From contig NZ_JACHIS010000001.1 of the NCBI RefSeq assembly GCF_014203365.1, positions 3,472,001-3,536,000 of the forward strand: a stretch of DNA of 64,000 bases, read 5' to 3'. The DNA comes from Actinoalloteichus hymeniacidonis (GTDB taxonomy: Bacteria > Actinomycetota > Actinomycetes > Mycobacteriales > Pseudonocardiaceae). Made by a program: the position numbers and the translations under genes. Shown here in pieces: positions 35,495-42,917 of this stretch; positions within the stretch are counted from its first letter, which is position 1, and every line of letters starts with the position of its first letter. Under the pieces are notes generated by a model. The model had not been told where the DNA came from. It did not search any database and saw only the letters and a program-made list of their open reading frames with translations.

Positions 35495-37311
35495 CACTGC
35501 TCTCCGGAGTTGTCGGTGTCGTCGGAGTCGATGTTCGGGTCGGCTTCGCGGGCACGGGCACGGGCGCGGGCGCGGGCTTCGTCCGCTCGTTCGAACAGCC
35601 GGTGTCGTTGGTGGCCGAGTCCCAGTACGAGCAGGACCTGGCCCGAGGGGCTCAACGGGCGGTCGAGCGCGGTGTCGTCGGTGATCAACACCTGTACGGC
35701 GGCCAACTCCCTACGTAGCGCCATCGCCGAGACCGGTTTCGATCGATCGATTTTTGGCAGCCACGCGCTCTCCGCTAGCTGTATGCCGTCTCGCAGCACA
35801 AGTCCTGGGCGAGCCCGAGCGCTACTCAAGGTGCGAGCCGCGAACGTGCGGTTGATCTTCCCGTCCGAGGATCGGGCCTGCACGGAGTCAAACAGGGCGA
35901 TCAGGCGTCCCAGCACATAGGCAGCCGGTTGGTCGGGTGCGTCGAGTGTCAGCACCGGTTGTCCCCTTCGGGTGAGTTGGAGGAGCGCGAGCCGTGGCCC
36001 GTCGATGTGGTGATCGCGCCAGATGCGGTGCAGCACTCGGTTCGCGACCTTGCCGGGGACCGGCAGACCGAGCAGAGCTGCATGCAGCAGGATGTCCTGC
36101 AGGTCCGCGAGTCGATCGTCCGATTTGGAGCCCATCTGGGCGTAGCGTTTATCGGTGTAACGTCCGCAGGACACGGCGAGCCGCCGGAGAGAGAACACCC
36201 GGCCGTTGACCCGATGGTCGGTCATCCAGGACCGGACATTGGCGAGCAGTTCCGACAGTGAGATGTCGATCCAGTCACGGACCACGAGCCGGGAGATGTA
36301 GGCGCCCAAGGTGGCCGCTCGGAAGTGGGCCGTGGCGATACTGCGGCGCCGTTCCATCCCGTCGCGAGCACTCCCAAGTACCTCGCTCACGTCATCGGGA
36401 TCGTCGCTTCCCTCCTCCAGCAGGGTGCCCATGATCGCCGCTGCGACCTGTTCGGCGGCCGAATCCGATACCCACCAGGTGGTGACCGAATGTTGGCCGG
36501 GCCAAGAGATCCGGTTGTGGGACAGCACGTGCACCGCGCCGTTGACGATGTCGTCCGCACACGGGAAGCACAGGGGTGCATGGGCCAGCTGCAGCGCTCC
36601 GTCATACCCGAATGCCGCACCGTTCACGCTGGCCACACTGATGGAGCTGGTAGCACCGGGAAGCAGACCGCGCGGAATCGAGCCGGGAACCGTCATGGCC
36701 AGCGGCCTCTGTTGGCTGCAGATCAGGCAGAAACCTTCTCGCGTGTTGTCGGAGCCCTGCGCGCTGATGCCTCCCTTCCGGCGCTTGATCTCGGCGGCCC
36801 AGAACTCCGCCGCGCTCGCCGACTCGTGAACCGGGATAGTCCTGCCAGCCAGCCGAACCGTGAGCATCACGTATTGCGATCCATCGGCATCTACGGGCTG
36901 TTCGACGACGATGCCAGACTGGAGAAAACCGGCCACGATATGCGGCACCGGATCACGCTCCGGTTCCGTCTGGGCCGCCCAGTCCTCCATGAGCCGACGG
37001 AATGCCCGCTGACGGCTCGGAGTTTTGGCATTCGCGATTCGTTCCTTCGTCTTGCGGTCGACTCGTTGCCAGCCCAAGACGTACTCACCGATGTCGCTTC
37101 CGAGCCCCGCTGCCACTTCGCTGCTTCGACTCGGATCGGGGATCAAGTGTGTCGTTCCTCGTGTTCCTTGCAGACCAAGCGGTGTCAGTCCCAACACCCG
37201 ACCGTCTCCGTCGAGGTCGAGTTGCCAGTGCACGGACCGCTCCACGTAGTTGCGAGGAGCGTCACCGGAGTTCAGGAGCGCGCCCTGCTCGGCGAAGTGA
37301 TGCAACAACAT
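35494..37311 (-). CDS. cas8c: Cas8c (Csd1), type I-C Cascade large subunit
   Basis: A 605-residue Csd1-family protein: MLLHHFAEQGALL start, IGEYVLGW region, a four-cysteine zinc-like pair (CLICSQQRP at about 255 and PLCFPCADD at about 300) and the long C-terminal helical part with MALRRELAAVQVLITDD. In I-C, Cas8c recognises the PAM and its C-terminus also supplies the small subunit from an internal start. The C-terminal tail here is extended by an Arg/Ala/Glu-rich helix. The ATG overlaps the cas5 stop and the stop overlaps cas7. Confidence 0.93.
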   Translation of the reverse strand: MLLHHFAEQGALLNSGDAPRNYVERSVHWQLDLDGDGRVLGLTPLGLQGTRGTTHLIPDPSRSSEVAAGLGSDIGEYVLGWQRVDRKTKERIANAKTPSRQRAFRRLMEDWAAQTEPERDPVPHIVAGFLQSGIVVEQPVDADGSQYVMLTVRLAGRTIPVHESASAAEFWAAEIKRRKGGISAQGSDNTREGFCLICSQQRPLAMTVPGSIPRGLLPGATSSISVASVNGAAFGYDGALQLAHAPLCFPCADDIVNGAVHVLSHNRISWPGQHSVTTWWVSDSAAEQVAAAIMGTLLEEGSDDPDDVSEVLGSARDGMERRRSIATAHFRAATLGAYISRLVVRDWIDISLSELLANVRSWMTDHRVNGRVFSLRRLAVSCGRYTDKRYAQMGSKSDDRLADLQDILLHAALLGLPVPGKVANRVLHRIWRDHHIDGPRLALLQLTRRGQPVLTLDAPDQPAAYVLGRLIALFDSVQARSSDGKINRTFAARTLSSARARPGLVLRDGIQLAESAWLPKIDRSKPVSAMALRRELAAVQVLITDDTALDRPLSPSGQVLLVLGLGHQRHRLFERADEARARARARAREADPNIDSDDTDNSGEQ

Positions 37312-38000
37312 CAGCCCGCTGCCTCCAGAGCGGATTCCGCCGAACTCGGAGTGAGTCCTTGGCGCGGAACGTCGAGCACGCCGCCTTTCAGTTCGGCACT
37401 GAACCAGTTCCAGCGCACCAGCTTCCCGGCACGGTCGTAGTCCGCAGAATGCGGCATCAAACCCATATCGAGGTCGAGGTTCTGCTGCAGCGGGGTCTCG
37501 TCGAGCACGCCGAAGTCGGCCACGAACTCGCGCGAGCCGAGGTAGGGCTGGCTGAAACAAGCTCCGCGTCGCAGCCGCCGGTTGAACTGATCGCGGTAGG
37601 CGGGCAGTGGTTTGTCAGCGCCGTCAAGCACCTGTATCCACGCATGGATCCGATAGCCGACATCTCGCAGACACAGCGACATCCGCTGAGTACGCGCTTC
37701 CGGTGTAGCGGTGTTCAGGATCTTGCCCGCCAGCGCGCTACGCACCGAGGGGACCGCCGAGGTCTCATTGCGACGGATCGCGAACTGCGCGATCGGTTTG
37801 AGCACCTCGATGCGATCCATCTCGTAACGCATGCCCGGATGCCAGTAGATCGACTCCAGCACACCGACCGCCGCCGTCGGTGTCAGGCACGGGTACGTAA
37901 CCCTCTCCGCCTTGAACTCCGGCCGGGTGAACAAGGCGGCCTCACCCCATACCTGCATGGACACCCGACCACGCGAGTTCATCGCGCGATGCGCTGTCAT
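37311..38000 (-). CDS. cas5c: Cas5c (Cas5d), type I-C crRNA-processing nuclease
   Basis: A 229-residue protein with the Cas5 start VWGEAALFTRPEFKAERVTYPCLTPTAAVGVLESIYWHPGMRYEMDRIEVLKPI (residues about 14-66). In I-C it replaces Cas6, cutting the repeat RNA below its stem and leaving an 11-base 5' handle. ATG 38000 is preceded by GGAAGGAGG. A longer frame begins in that ribosome-binding site and is rejected. It is the first gene of the cas transcript. Upstream lies nearly 800 bases without a protein gene. Confidence 0.95.
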   Translation of the reverse strand: MTAHRAMNSRGRVSMQVWGEAALFTRPEFKAERVTYPCLTPTAAVGVLESIYWHPGMRYEMDRIEVLKPIAQFAIRRNETSAVPSVRSALAGKILNTATPEARTQRMSLCLRDVGYRIHAWIQVLDGADKPLPAYRDQFNRRLRRGACFSQPYLGSREFVADFGVLDETPLQQNLDLDMGLMPHSADYDRAGKLVRWNWFSAELKGGVLDVPRQGLTPSSAESALEAAG

Positions 38001-38392
38001 TCGACGCCTCCTTCCACATGCCACGCCCTACGCAACAAATTAAGTGAAATATTTTCCGTTTCAGGTGCTCATCACCCCGACCTGCGCCAACCATGCGCCG
38101 CATTGTTGATCCGGAAAATATGCGCGACCCCTTCGACCCAACCAGCAAGGGACGCAGCGAACCGTAGGAACGAGGACCGACAAAAATCGGCCCTCCACAG
38201 GACAGCGATCGTCGAGATCACCTGATTGAATGAAATATTCACCAGGGTCGTCGGATTCTGATATGGAGACGCAAAGCCATGCACCACAGGCTCTACGCAA
38301 CGGCAACGGCCCAACTTCACCTTGGAGTCGACTGGCCGCCCCCGAAGTACACCTCTCCTCGGCAGCTAGAGTCAACGATGCATGTCCAGTCG

Positions 38393-38494
38393 CTCCGACG
38401 CTTGCGTCCGGAGAGGATCGCAACATCAAGTGATGGAGGCTTGCCAGCCATCACGAAGGCGCTCATCGGCCATTCGGCCGATGAGCGCCTTTTC
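38393..38494 (+). ncRNA. candidate crRNA-like regulatory RNA (repeat-like hairpin, handle, pseudo-spacer)
   Basis: On the plus strand, the stem CTCCGACGC-TT-GCGTCCGGAG (38393-38413, one bulged C) is followed at once by AGGATCGCAAC (38414-38424). This matches the handle AGGATCGAAAC of the array repeat at 10 of 11 positions, at the same place after the stem. Stem sequences differ but geometry agrees. A second hairpin GTGATGG/CCATCAC (38430-38454) and a terminator follow. Cas5c could in principle cut this RNA like pre-crRNA, giving one guide starting ATCAAGTGATGG. The 5' end and the promoter are not known. Confidence 0.5.
38456..38494 (+). terminator. intrinsic terminator of the candidate RNA
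   Basis: Perfect 16-base arms (AAGGCGCTCATCGGCC and complement) with an ATTC loop, running straight into TTTTCATTT on the plus strand. A U-tract exists only in the plus direction, so it ends a plus-strand transcript, although no protein gene lies upstream on that strand. Confidence 0.85.
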
Positions 38495-38795
38495 ATTTCT
38501 CATTCGAGTTCGCCAGAGATCTCGCAACACAGCGTTGCCTCCACGCTTACTCGACCCCACTCCAGACCTGCTACGCAGCCAGGGGAAGACTTCTCCACCG
38601 CATCGGCGAGCCTCCATCATTTGTAGAAGAAAAAAGAACTACCATCACCCTCGAAGCCAGACCGCAGACAGGAAGGATGTGGATACCTTTCACGATGACG
38701 CCCCGTGGACGAACGTGAATATCCCTCCGAGGCCTACTTAGTCGCATCTTTGGCCTGGGATACGGCTCAGATAAGACATCACCGAAAGGACACCG

Positions 38796-39005
38796 ATGAG
38801 GCAACCGAAAAAACCTAGGCCTTCTGACTGGCTACTGCAGATACTCAGCTCCTGGGGAGCAACAGCGCGAATAGTCGTGGTTATGTTCTTCCTGTTCGGT
38901 TCAGCATGGCTGACGAGCACGGACGTTGAGGTCGGGCCGCTGAAGCTCACAAACCTCGACACGAACGAGAAGCACGACCACTGGGCGGCTACATCCTGGG
39001 GATAA
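38796..39005 (+). CDS. small single-span membrane protein, unknown
   Basis: A 69-residue protein with a basic N-terminus (MRQPKKPRP), one hydrophobic helix at about residues 27-42 (IVVVMFFLFGSAWL) and a polar C-terminus. The ATG follows GAAAGGACACCG. No family is recognised. It lies between the cas region and the XRE regulator and ends before a shared terminator. Its closeness to the CRISPR locus may be chance. Confidence 0.6.
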   Translation: MRQPKKPRPSDWLLQILSSWGATARIVVVMFFLFGSAWLTSTDVEVGPLKLTNLDTNEKHDHWAATSWG

Positions 39006-39018
39006 GAACGGCAGGGTC

Positions 39019-39060
39019 GAGCAGGCAGCCGAAGTTCTCAACTCCGGCTGCCTCCTGCTC
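39019..39060. terminator. hairpin between convergent genes
   Basis: Arms GAGCAGGCAGCCG (39019-39031) and CGGCTGCCTCCTGCTC (39045-39060) pair with a small bulge. It lies between the small membrane gene and the convergent XRE-TPR gene and can terminate both. Confidence 0.65.
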
Positions 39061-39086
39061 CTGACATCGCTATAGATGTTTGCGGA

Positions 39087-40304
39087 TCACCGACGGGGGT
39101 CGAGCAGCCCTATCCGATCGGCGAGGAAGCGCAGGTCTCGCCCGCCCGCATCGCGGCGTGCGCGTAGCAGTAGCTCGGTGACGATCTCGCGGACGAAAAT
39201 GTCGTGCTGGGTACGCGTCGGCGCAAGTCGGTACGCCTGTTGCAGCAACTCAATCACTTCGAGGTCGTGCCCTCGCAGCGCGGCCAACGCCCGGGCATGG
39301 TCGATCAGTAGACCGGTTCGACGCGAGGCGAACGGGATGCGCTCCGGATCGAGGTCTCGGGCTACCTGTGCCGCGAGTATCGGGTCCTCGGTCTCCATAG
39401 CGATCGAGATTCGCCATTGATCGACGTTGGCCTGCGAGAACGCCAAGAAGAACGCATTACTTGCCTCCGTCCGCGCAGCCAGTTCGGTTGCCTCGGTGAT
39501 AGCAGCAGCCGGGTCGGCAGTCTCGGCAACAGCACCGGCAAACGCACTGGTCAACAACGTGTTGCCGCGCAACTCCAGCAGCTCGGTGCTATCGACTGAG
39601 TTAGGCAGCATTTCCACGGCTTGCCGCGCCAGCGCCTCGGCCCTCGCGAAGGCACCAAGTCCGATCAATGCCTGAGATCGCGCGAACTCACTGGCCGCGA
39701 TCCATACCGGATCATCGAGCCGCATTGCTGCTTCGTGGCCACGTTCGGCGGCGATCCACGCCAGGTCGGTCGCTCCGAGATTCTTGACCAGCATTGTCGT
39801 GACCTGACAGGCCAGCACCAGGCTACGCAACGCCTCCGCCCGAGCTGGGCCATCACTGGCAGCCACAGCATGGAGATCGACCAGCAGAGCAGGCATTGCC
39901 CGGCCAACAGTGGCGAGTTCGGCAGACTGCCGCGCGACAGCCAATCGCGTCGTCTCACTTTTCAGGGCGAGAATGGACCGTTCACATTCCTGACTCGCAT
40001 CGTCCAGGCTGGACTGCAACAACGCCAACCGGATATCTGGGATCGCGCCGCTGACCTCGTCGCTGCTGCCCGCCAATAGATGCTGCTCTCCGGTGAGATC
40101 GCTCAGGCTGACCCGTAGCGCATTGGCGATCTTGGTCAAGGTGGAGCGACGTTCGACCGTCACATAACCGTTCTCGATCTTGCTCCAGTATCCCTTACTC
40201 ATCCCGGCCAGGCCTGCGGCCTGTTCAACGGTCATACCCCGCCAACGCCGTAGCCGTCGCGTCGCCGTTCCGAGCGTGACACCGCTCTCGCTGCCCTGCT
40301 GCAT
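39087..40304 (-). CDS. XRE-family regulator with TPR-like helical domain
   Basis: A 405-residue regulator with an N-terminal helix-turn-helix (GTATRRLRRWRGMTVEQAAGLAGMSKGYWSKIENGYVTV, residues 11-50). About 300 residues of Ala/Leu-rich helical repeats follow, resembling the TPR domains of Streptomyces developmental and signalling regulators. Such proteins often respond to small ligands or peptides. A perfect inverted repeat lies just upstream, in the shared promoter region with the divergent small-gene cassette, making mutual control likely. Confidence 0.88.
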   Translation of the reverse strand: MQQGSESGVTLGTATRRLRRWRGMTVEQAAGLAGMSKGYWSKIENGYVTVERRSTLTKIANALRVSLSDLTGEQHLLAGSSDEVSGAIPDIRLALLQSSLDDASQECERSILALKSETTRLAVARQSAELATVGRAMPALLVDLHAVAASDGPARAEALRSLVLACQVTTMLVKNLGATDLAWIAAERGHEAAMRLDDPVWIAASEFARSQALIGLGAFARAEALARQAVEMLPNSVDSTELLELRGNTLLTSAFAGAVAETADPAAAITEATELAARTEASNAFFLAFSQANVDQWRISIAMETEDPILAAQVARDLDPERIPFASRRTGLLIDHARALAALRGHDLEVIELLQQAYRLAPTRTQHDIFVREIVTELLLRARRDAGGRDLRFLADRIGLLDPRR

Positions 40305-40344
40305 TTCGCCAGCCTACGAGCTGTCTCAGAACAGGAGAAGAGCG

Positions 40345-40375
40345 AAGTTTCCTCAGGTTTCCATTTAGGAAACTT
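40345..40375. promoter_or_regulatory. XRE-type operator in the divergent promoter
   Basis: AAGTTTCC (40345-40352), GTTTCC (40357-40362) and GGAAACTT (40368-40375) form two overlapping inverted repeats; GTTTCC-ATTTA-GGAAAC is perfect. It lies 41-71 bases upstream of the XRE gene and 50-80 bases upstream of the first small gene. Confidence 0.6.
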
Positions 40376-40424
40376 TGTCTAATCAACGACCCATACCTTC
40401 GGTGCGATCACAGGAGGTGTTCAC

Positions 40425-40787
40425 ATGATCGCAGTCCGCAGTGGAGTGCAGGTGACGAGTCCTCGGAGCACGGCGACTCGGCTGCCAGCCGATGAAACTC
40501 CGACTCACGAAGACAATGCGGCCACGAAACTGCGCAACCGACGACCGTCCAAGTCCAACGCGCAGTCAGTTCGGCGAGGCGCTGGCTCAGAGACCGAAAT
40601 GGAGCCCGGCACAGCTGCTGATGCTTCCCGCCGTTGGGCTGGCCGGTTTCGGCGACTGGAGCATCGGCGGGACGAGGGGTACAGCTCGGTGTCCGTCGCG
40701 GTCTGCGGCGCCGTGTTGGTGCCGGTGGACGAATGGGTTCGGCTGTTGCGTTGCGCGCAGTGCTTTCCGAAGGCGGCGGACGCATGA
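40425..40787 (+). CDS. small CxxC protein 1 of a coupled cassette, unknown
   Basis: A 120-residue protein starting at ATG 40425 behind a near-perfect AGGAGGTG site. The first two thirds are basic and low in order. The C-terminus is VAVCGAVLVPVDEWVRLLRCAQCFPKAADA with a CAQC pair. The stop overlaps the next ATG as ATGA. No family is recognised; cytoplasmic by lack of a signal. Divergence from the XRE-TPR gene with a shared operator suggests regulated co-expression. Confidence 0.6.
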   Translation: MIAVRSGVQVTSPRSTATRLPADETPTHEDNAATKLRNRRPSKSNAQSVRRGAGSETEMEPGTAADASRRWAGRFRRLEHRRDEGYSSVSVAVCGAVLVPVDEWVRLLRCAQCFPKAADA

Positions 40788-41014
40788 ACCACCTGGCCTG
40801 GTTCGTGCGGTCGGTTCGATCCGGGGACACGCATCTGGCTTCGATGCGCGGCCACGATTCCATCCGGCCGGTGTGTGCCCCGGAGATCGAGTTTCGGCCG
40901 ATGAATCGTCGAGGGTTGATCGTCTGCTTCTACGACGAGCAGCGGTGCCCGCTGTGTCTGCCGTACGCGAGCGGCCGGCTACCCGGATCAAAGCGGTTGG
41001 CGGTCGTGCGATGA
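40784..41014 (+). CDS. small CxxC protein 2 of the cassette, unknown
   Basis: A 76-residue protein that begins MNHLAWFVRSVRSGDTHL and contains GLIVCFYDEQRCPLCLPYASG, so again one CxxC pair (CPLC, about residues 59-62) close to the C-terminal end. Both ends overlap neighbours as ATGA, so translation is coupled along the cassette. No family is recognised. Confidence 0.6.
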   Translation: MNHLAWFVRSVRSGDTHLASMRGHDSIRPVCAPEIEFRPMNRRGLIVCFYDEQRCPLCLPYASGRLPGSKRLAVVR

Positions 41015-41310
41015 ACCGGGATGGCGAGCGCTGGTTCCTGCAGGATGCGTTGCCGCGCGCCGGGTTGTGCCTGGACCGGCATCTGATTCGGGGCTCACGA
41101 CCGGCGGAGGGAACGGACGTGATCACCGCGTGCGGTGTTTCGGTGGTGGTGAGTCCGTCGCCGGACTGCGACGTGGACGGCGATCTCGCGCTGTTCAGCG
41201 TTCGGCCGTGCTGGCTGTGTGTCGAGCAGGCGACCGGCGACTCCCGACCCTATGCACGCCCGCGGCCTGATGCCGAGGGAATGCGATCTCTTCGCAGGAA
41301 CTTTGACTGA
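41011..41310 (+). CDS. small CxxC protein 3 of the cassette, unknown
   Basis: A 99-residue protein with ATG 41011 overlapping the previous stop. It contains GVSVVVSPSPDCDVDGD and LFSVRPCWLCVEQATG, giving a CWLC pair at about residues 68-71, the third such motif in the cassette. The remainder is charged. It is not recognised as a known family. The next gene, a MarR regulator, follows after 99 bases. Confidence 0.6.
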   Translation: MNRDGERWFLQDALPRAGLCLDRHLIRGSRPAEGTDVITACGVSVVVSPSPDCDVDGDLALFSVRPCWLCVEQATGDSRPYARPRPDAEGMRSLRRNFD

Positions 41311-41409
41311 TTTCCATCGCCGGCTCGAACGGCCCCGGCTACGCCGACCGAATGATGTGCCGGGCCCGCGACCGGGCCCCACGACAACGAGCGAGGAGTT
41401 ACCGGGCCC

Positions 41410-42003
41410 ATGCCCGATGAGACGACGTCCACCCCAGCCCCGGACAACGGCCGTCCGGCTCGGCCACTGCGGACAGTTCAGAGTCGACCGCCGAGGCTTC
41501 AGACGGTGCCGCGTATTCACCCGTCCATCCCCACCCGGCCGGCGCCGACCGAACAGGTTCCGGTGATCCTTCGGGCCTCGCCCGGGGCCAACGAGCCGTG
41601 GTTGGTCTGGGAGGCCCTGTTGGCAGCCGCGCAGCGATGGACGGTGCGACCGGCGGAGGCACTTCGGCACGCCCATGGGATCAGCGTCTACGACTATCGG
41701 CTGTTGCGGCTGCTTGCGCGGGCTCCGCACCCGATGCGCAAGGCCATCGTGACGACCGCGCTGGACCTGCCGCCGCGAAGCCTCGATCACAGCGTCACCC
41801 GGCTCGCCGAACGCGGCTTCCTGCTCGTCCGAGGCGCTCGCACCGATCGGCGACTCGTGCTGACACCGGCAGGCACGCAGTTCCTGATCGAGGTGGTGGC
41901 TACCCTGCGCTCGGTCACCGACACGGCGGTCGGCGCAGACACCGCGCTGCGCCCCAGCGAACGGGCGGCGTTGGTGGCGTTGCTGGCGAGACTGCGGACG
42001 TGA
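41410..42003 (+). CDS. MarR-family transcriptional regulator
   Basis: A 197-residue protein: about 50 proline-rich, unordered residues, then a MarR winged-helix core (VWEALLAAAQRWTV ... ISVYDYRLLRLLARAPHPMRKAIVTTALDLPPRSLDHSVTRLAERGFLLVRGARTDRRLVLTPAG, about residues 57-160). The wing R-x-D-R-R motif is present. The N-terminal extension is unusual; a later start cannot be ruled out, but no better one was seen. Ligand and targets are unknown. Confidence 0.82.
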   Translation: MPDETTSTPAPDNGRPARPLRTVQSRPPRLQTVPRIHPSIPTRPAPTEQVPVILRASPGANEPWLVWEALLAAAQRWTVRPAEALRHAHGISVYDYRLLRLLARAPHPMRKAIVTTALDLPPRSLDHSVTRLAERGFLLVRGARTDRRLVLTPAGTQFLIEVVATLRSVTDTAVGADTALRPSERAALVALLARLRT

Positions 42004-42104
42004 ACGGGCGCGCGGGCTCGGCGGGCTGGTAACGGTACGGTCGACCTCGGTGCCCTAGTCGGCGGTTCATGTCGATGGGCTGGTTGCTCGGAGGATGGAC
42101 AGTC

Positions 42105-42878
42105 GTGGCGTGGAGTACCCGTCAGCTCGCCGAACTCGCCGGGACCAGCCTGCGGGCGGTGCGTCACTATCACACCGTCGGGTTGTTGGCCGAGCCCGAA
42201 CGAGACTCCAACGGCTACAAGCGGTACGCCGTGGCGCATCTGGTGCGGCTGCTTCGGATCAAACGGTTGGCCGACCTCGGGTTCTCGCTGGCGCAGATCG
42301 CGAATCTGGCCGACACCGACGAACATCCCGAGCGGGAGATGCGCGCGTTGGACGCCGAGTTGGCCAAGAACATCGAACGGATGCAGGCGGTGCGCGCCGA
42401 ACTTGCGGCCACACTGGAGAACTCGCCGCCGATCGACCTGCCCACCACGCTGGGTCTGTCCGCCGAGGACGTGCGGTTCAGCGAGGCCGATCGCTCGTTC
42501 ATCGTCGTGCTGTCGAGGCTGGTCGACCCCGAGACTCTGGGCCCGTGGGCGGAGATGCTCACGGCCGCCGAGGACGAACTGTCGACGCTGCGCTCTGACG
42601 CCGACGAGGACACCCGGCAGCGGTTGGCGGAGCGGCTCGCCGAGCACCTCTACGATCTGATGATCGCTTTTCCGAGCATGGCGGACCTGAGCGAGGACAG
42701 CAGGCTCAAGAAGGAGAGTTCGGTGCAGGCGATCGGCGCCGCACTCGTCGACCTCTACAACCCGGCACAGATCGATGTGATGGTGCGGATGAACATAGCC
42801 CTCGCCGCGTTGCGCGAACCCGCTACCTCGGATGCGGCGACACCGGACGACGATCGCCCCGATACCGACGGCGGCTGA
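42105..42878 (+). CDS. MerR-family regulator with long effector domain
   Basis: A 257-residue protein with a MerR DNA-binding domain (WSTRQLAELAGTSLRAVRHYHTVGLLAEPERDSNGYKRYAVAHLVRLLRIKRLADLGFSLAQI, residues 3-65). A coiled coil and a long helical C-terminal part resembling TipA/drug-binding-type effector regions follow. The GTG at 42105 is chosen because CGGAGG lies about 10 bases upstream; the frame opens earlier at 42069. It converges on the aldehyde dehydrogenase gene 39 bases away. Confidence 0.88.
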   Translation: MAWSTRQLAELAGTSLRAVRHYHTVGLLAEPERDSNGYKRYAVAHLVRLLRIKRLADLGFSLAQIANLADTDEHPEREMRALDAELAKNIERMQAVRAELAATLENSPPIDLPTTLGLSAEDVRFSEADRSFIVVLSRLVDPETLGPWAEMLTAAEDELSTLRSDADEDTRQRLAERLAEHLYDLMIAFPSMADLSEDSRLKKESSVQAIGAALVDLYNPAQIDVMVRMNIALAALREPATSDAATPDDDRPDTDGG

Positions 42879-42917
42879 TCTCCGGCCCCGTGCCCGCAGC
42901 GGCGAGGCCGCCGCGAC

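Larger units (their letters stand above)
38001..38795. other. 795-base intergenic region upstream of cas5c
   Basis: No protein gene is convincing here. It is lower in GC than the surroundings and should hold the cas promoter. TGAATGAAATATT (about 38227) and TAAGTGAAATATT (about 38041) are similar short repeats. The plus strand carries a run of stem-loops ending in an intrinsic terminator (separate entries). Between 38500 and 38795 nothing was recognised except a possible promoter for the small membrane protein. Confidence 0.6.

Noticed and set aside
38268-38278. GACGCAAAGCC string resembling part of the c-di-GMP (GEMM-I) riboswitch core
   Set aside because: The partner elements (GGCAAACC block, P1b hairpin, tetraloop receptor in order) are absent and no suitable gene follows on the plus strand before the terminator.
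38230-38433. 67-codon plus-strand ORF as a small toxin (creT-like)
   Set aside because: It covers the repeat-like hairpin, lacks a ribosome-binding site and shows no toxin-like hydrophobic or rare-codon pattern.
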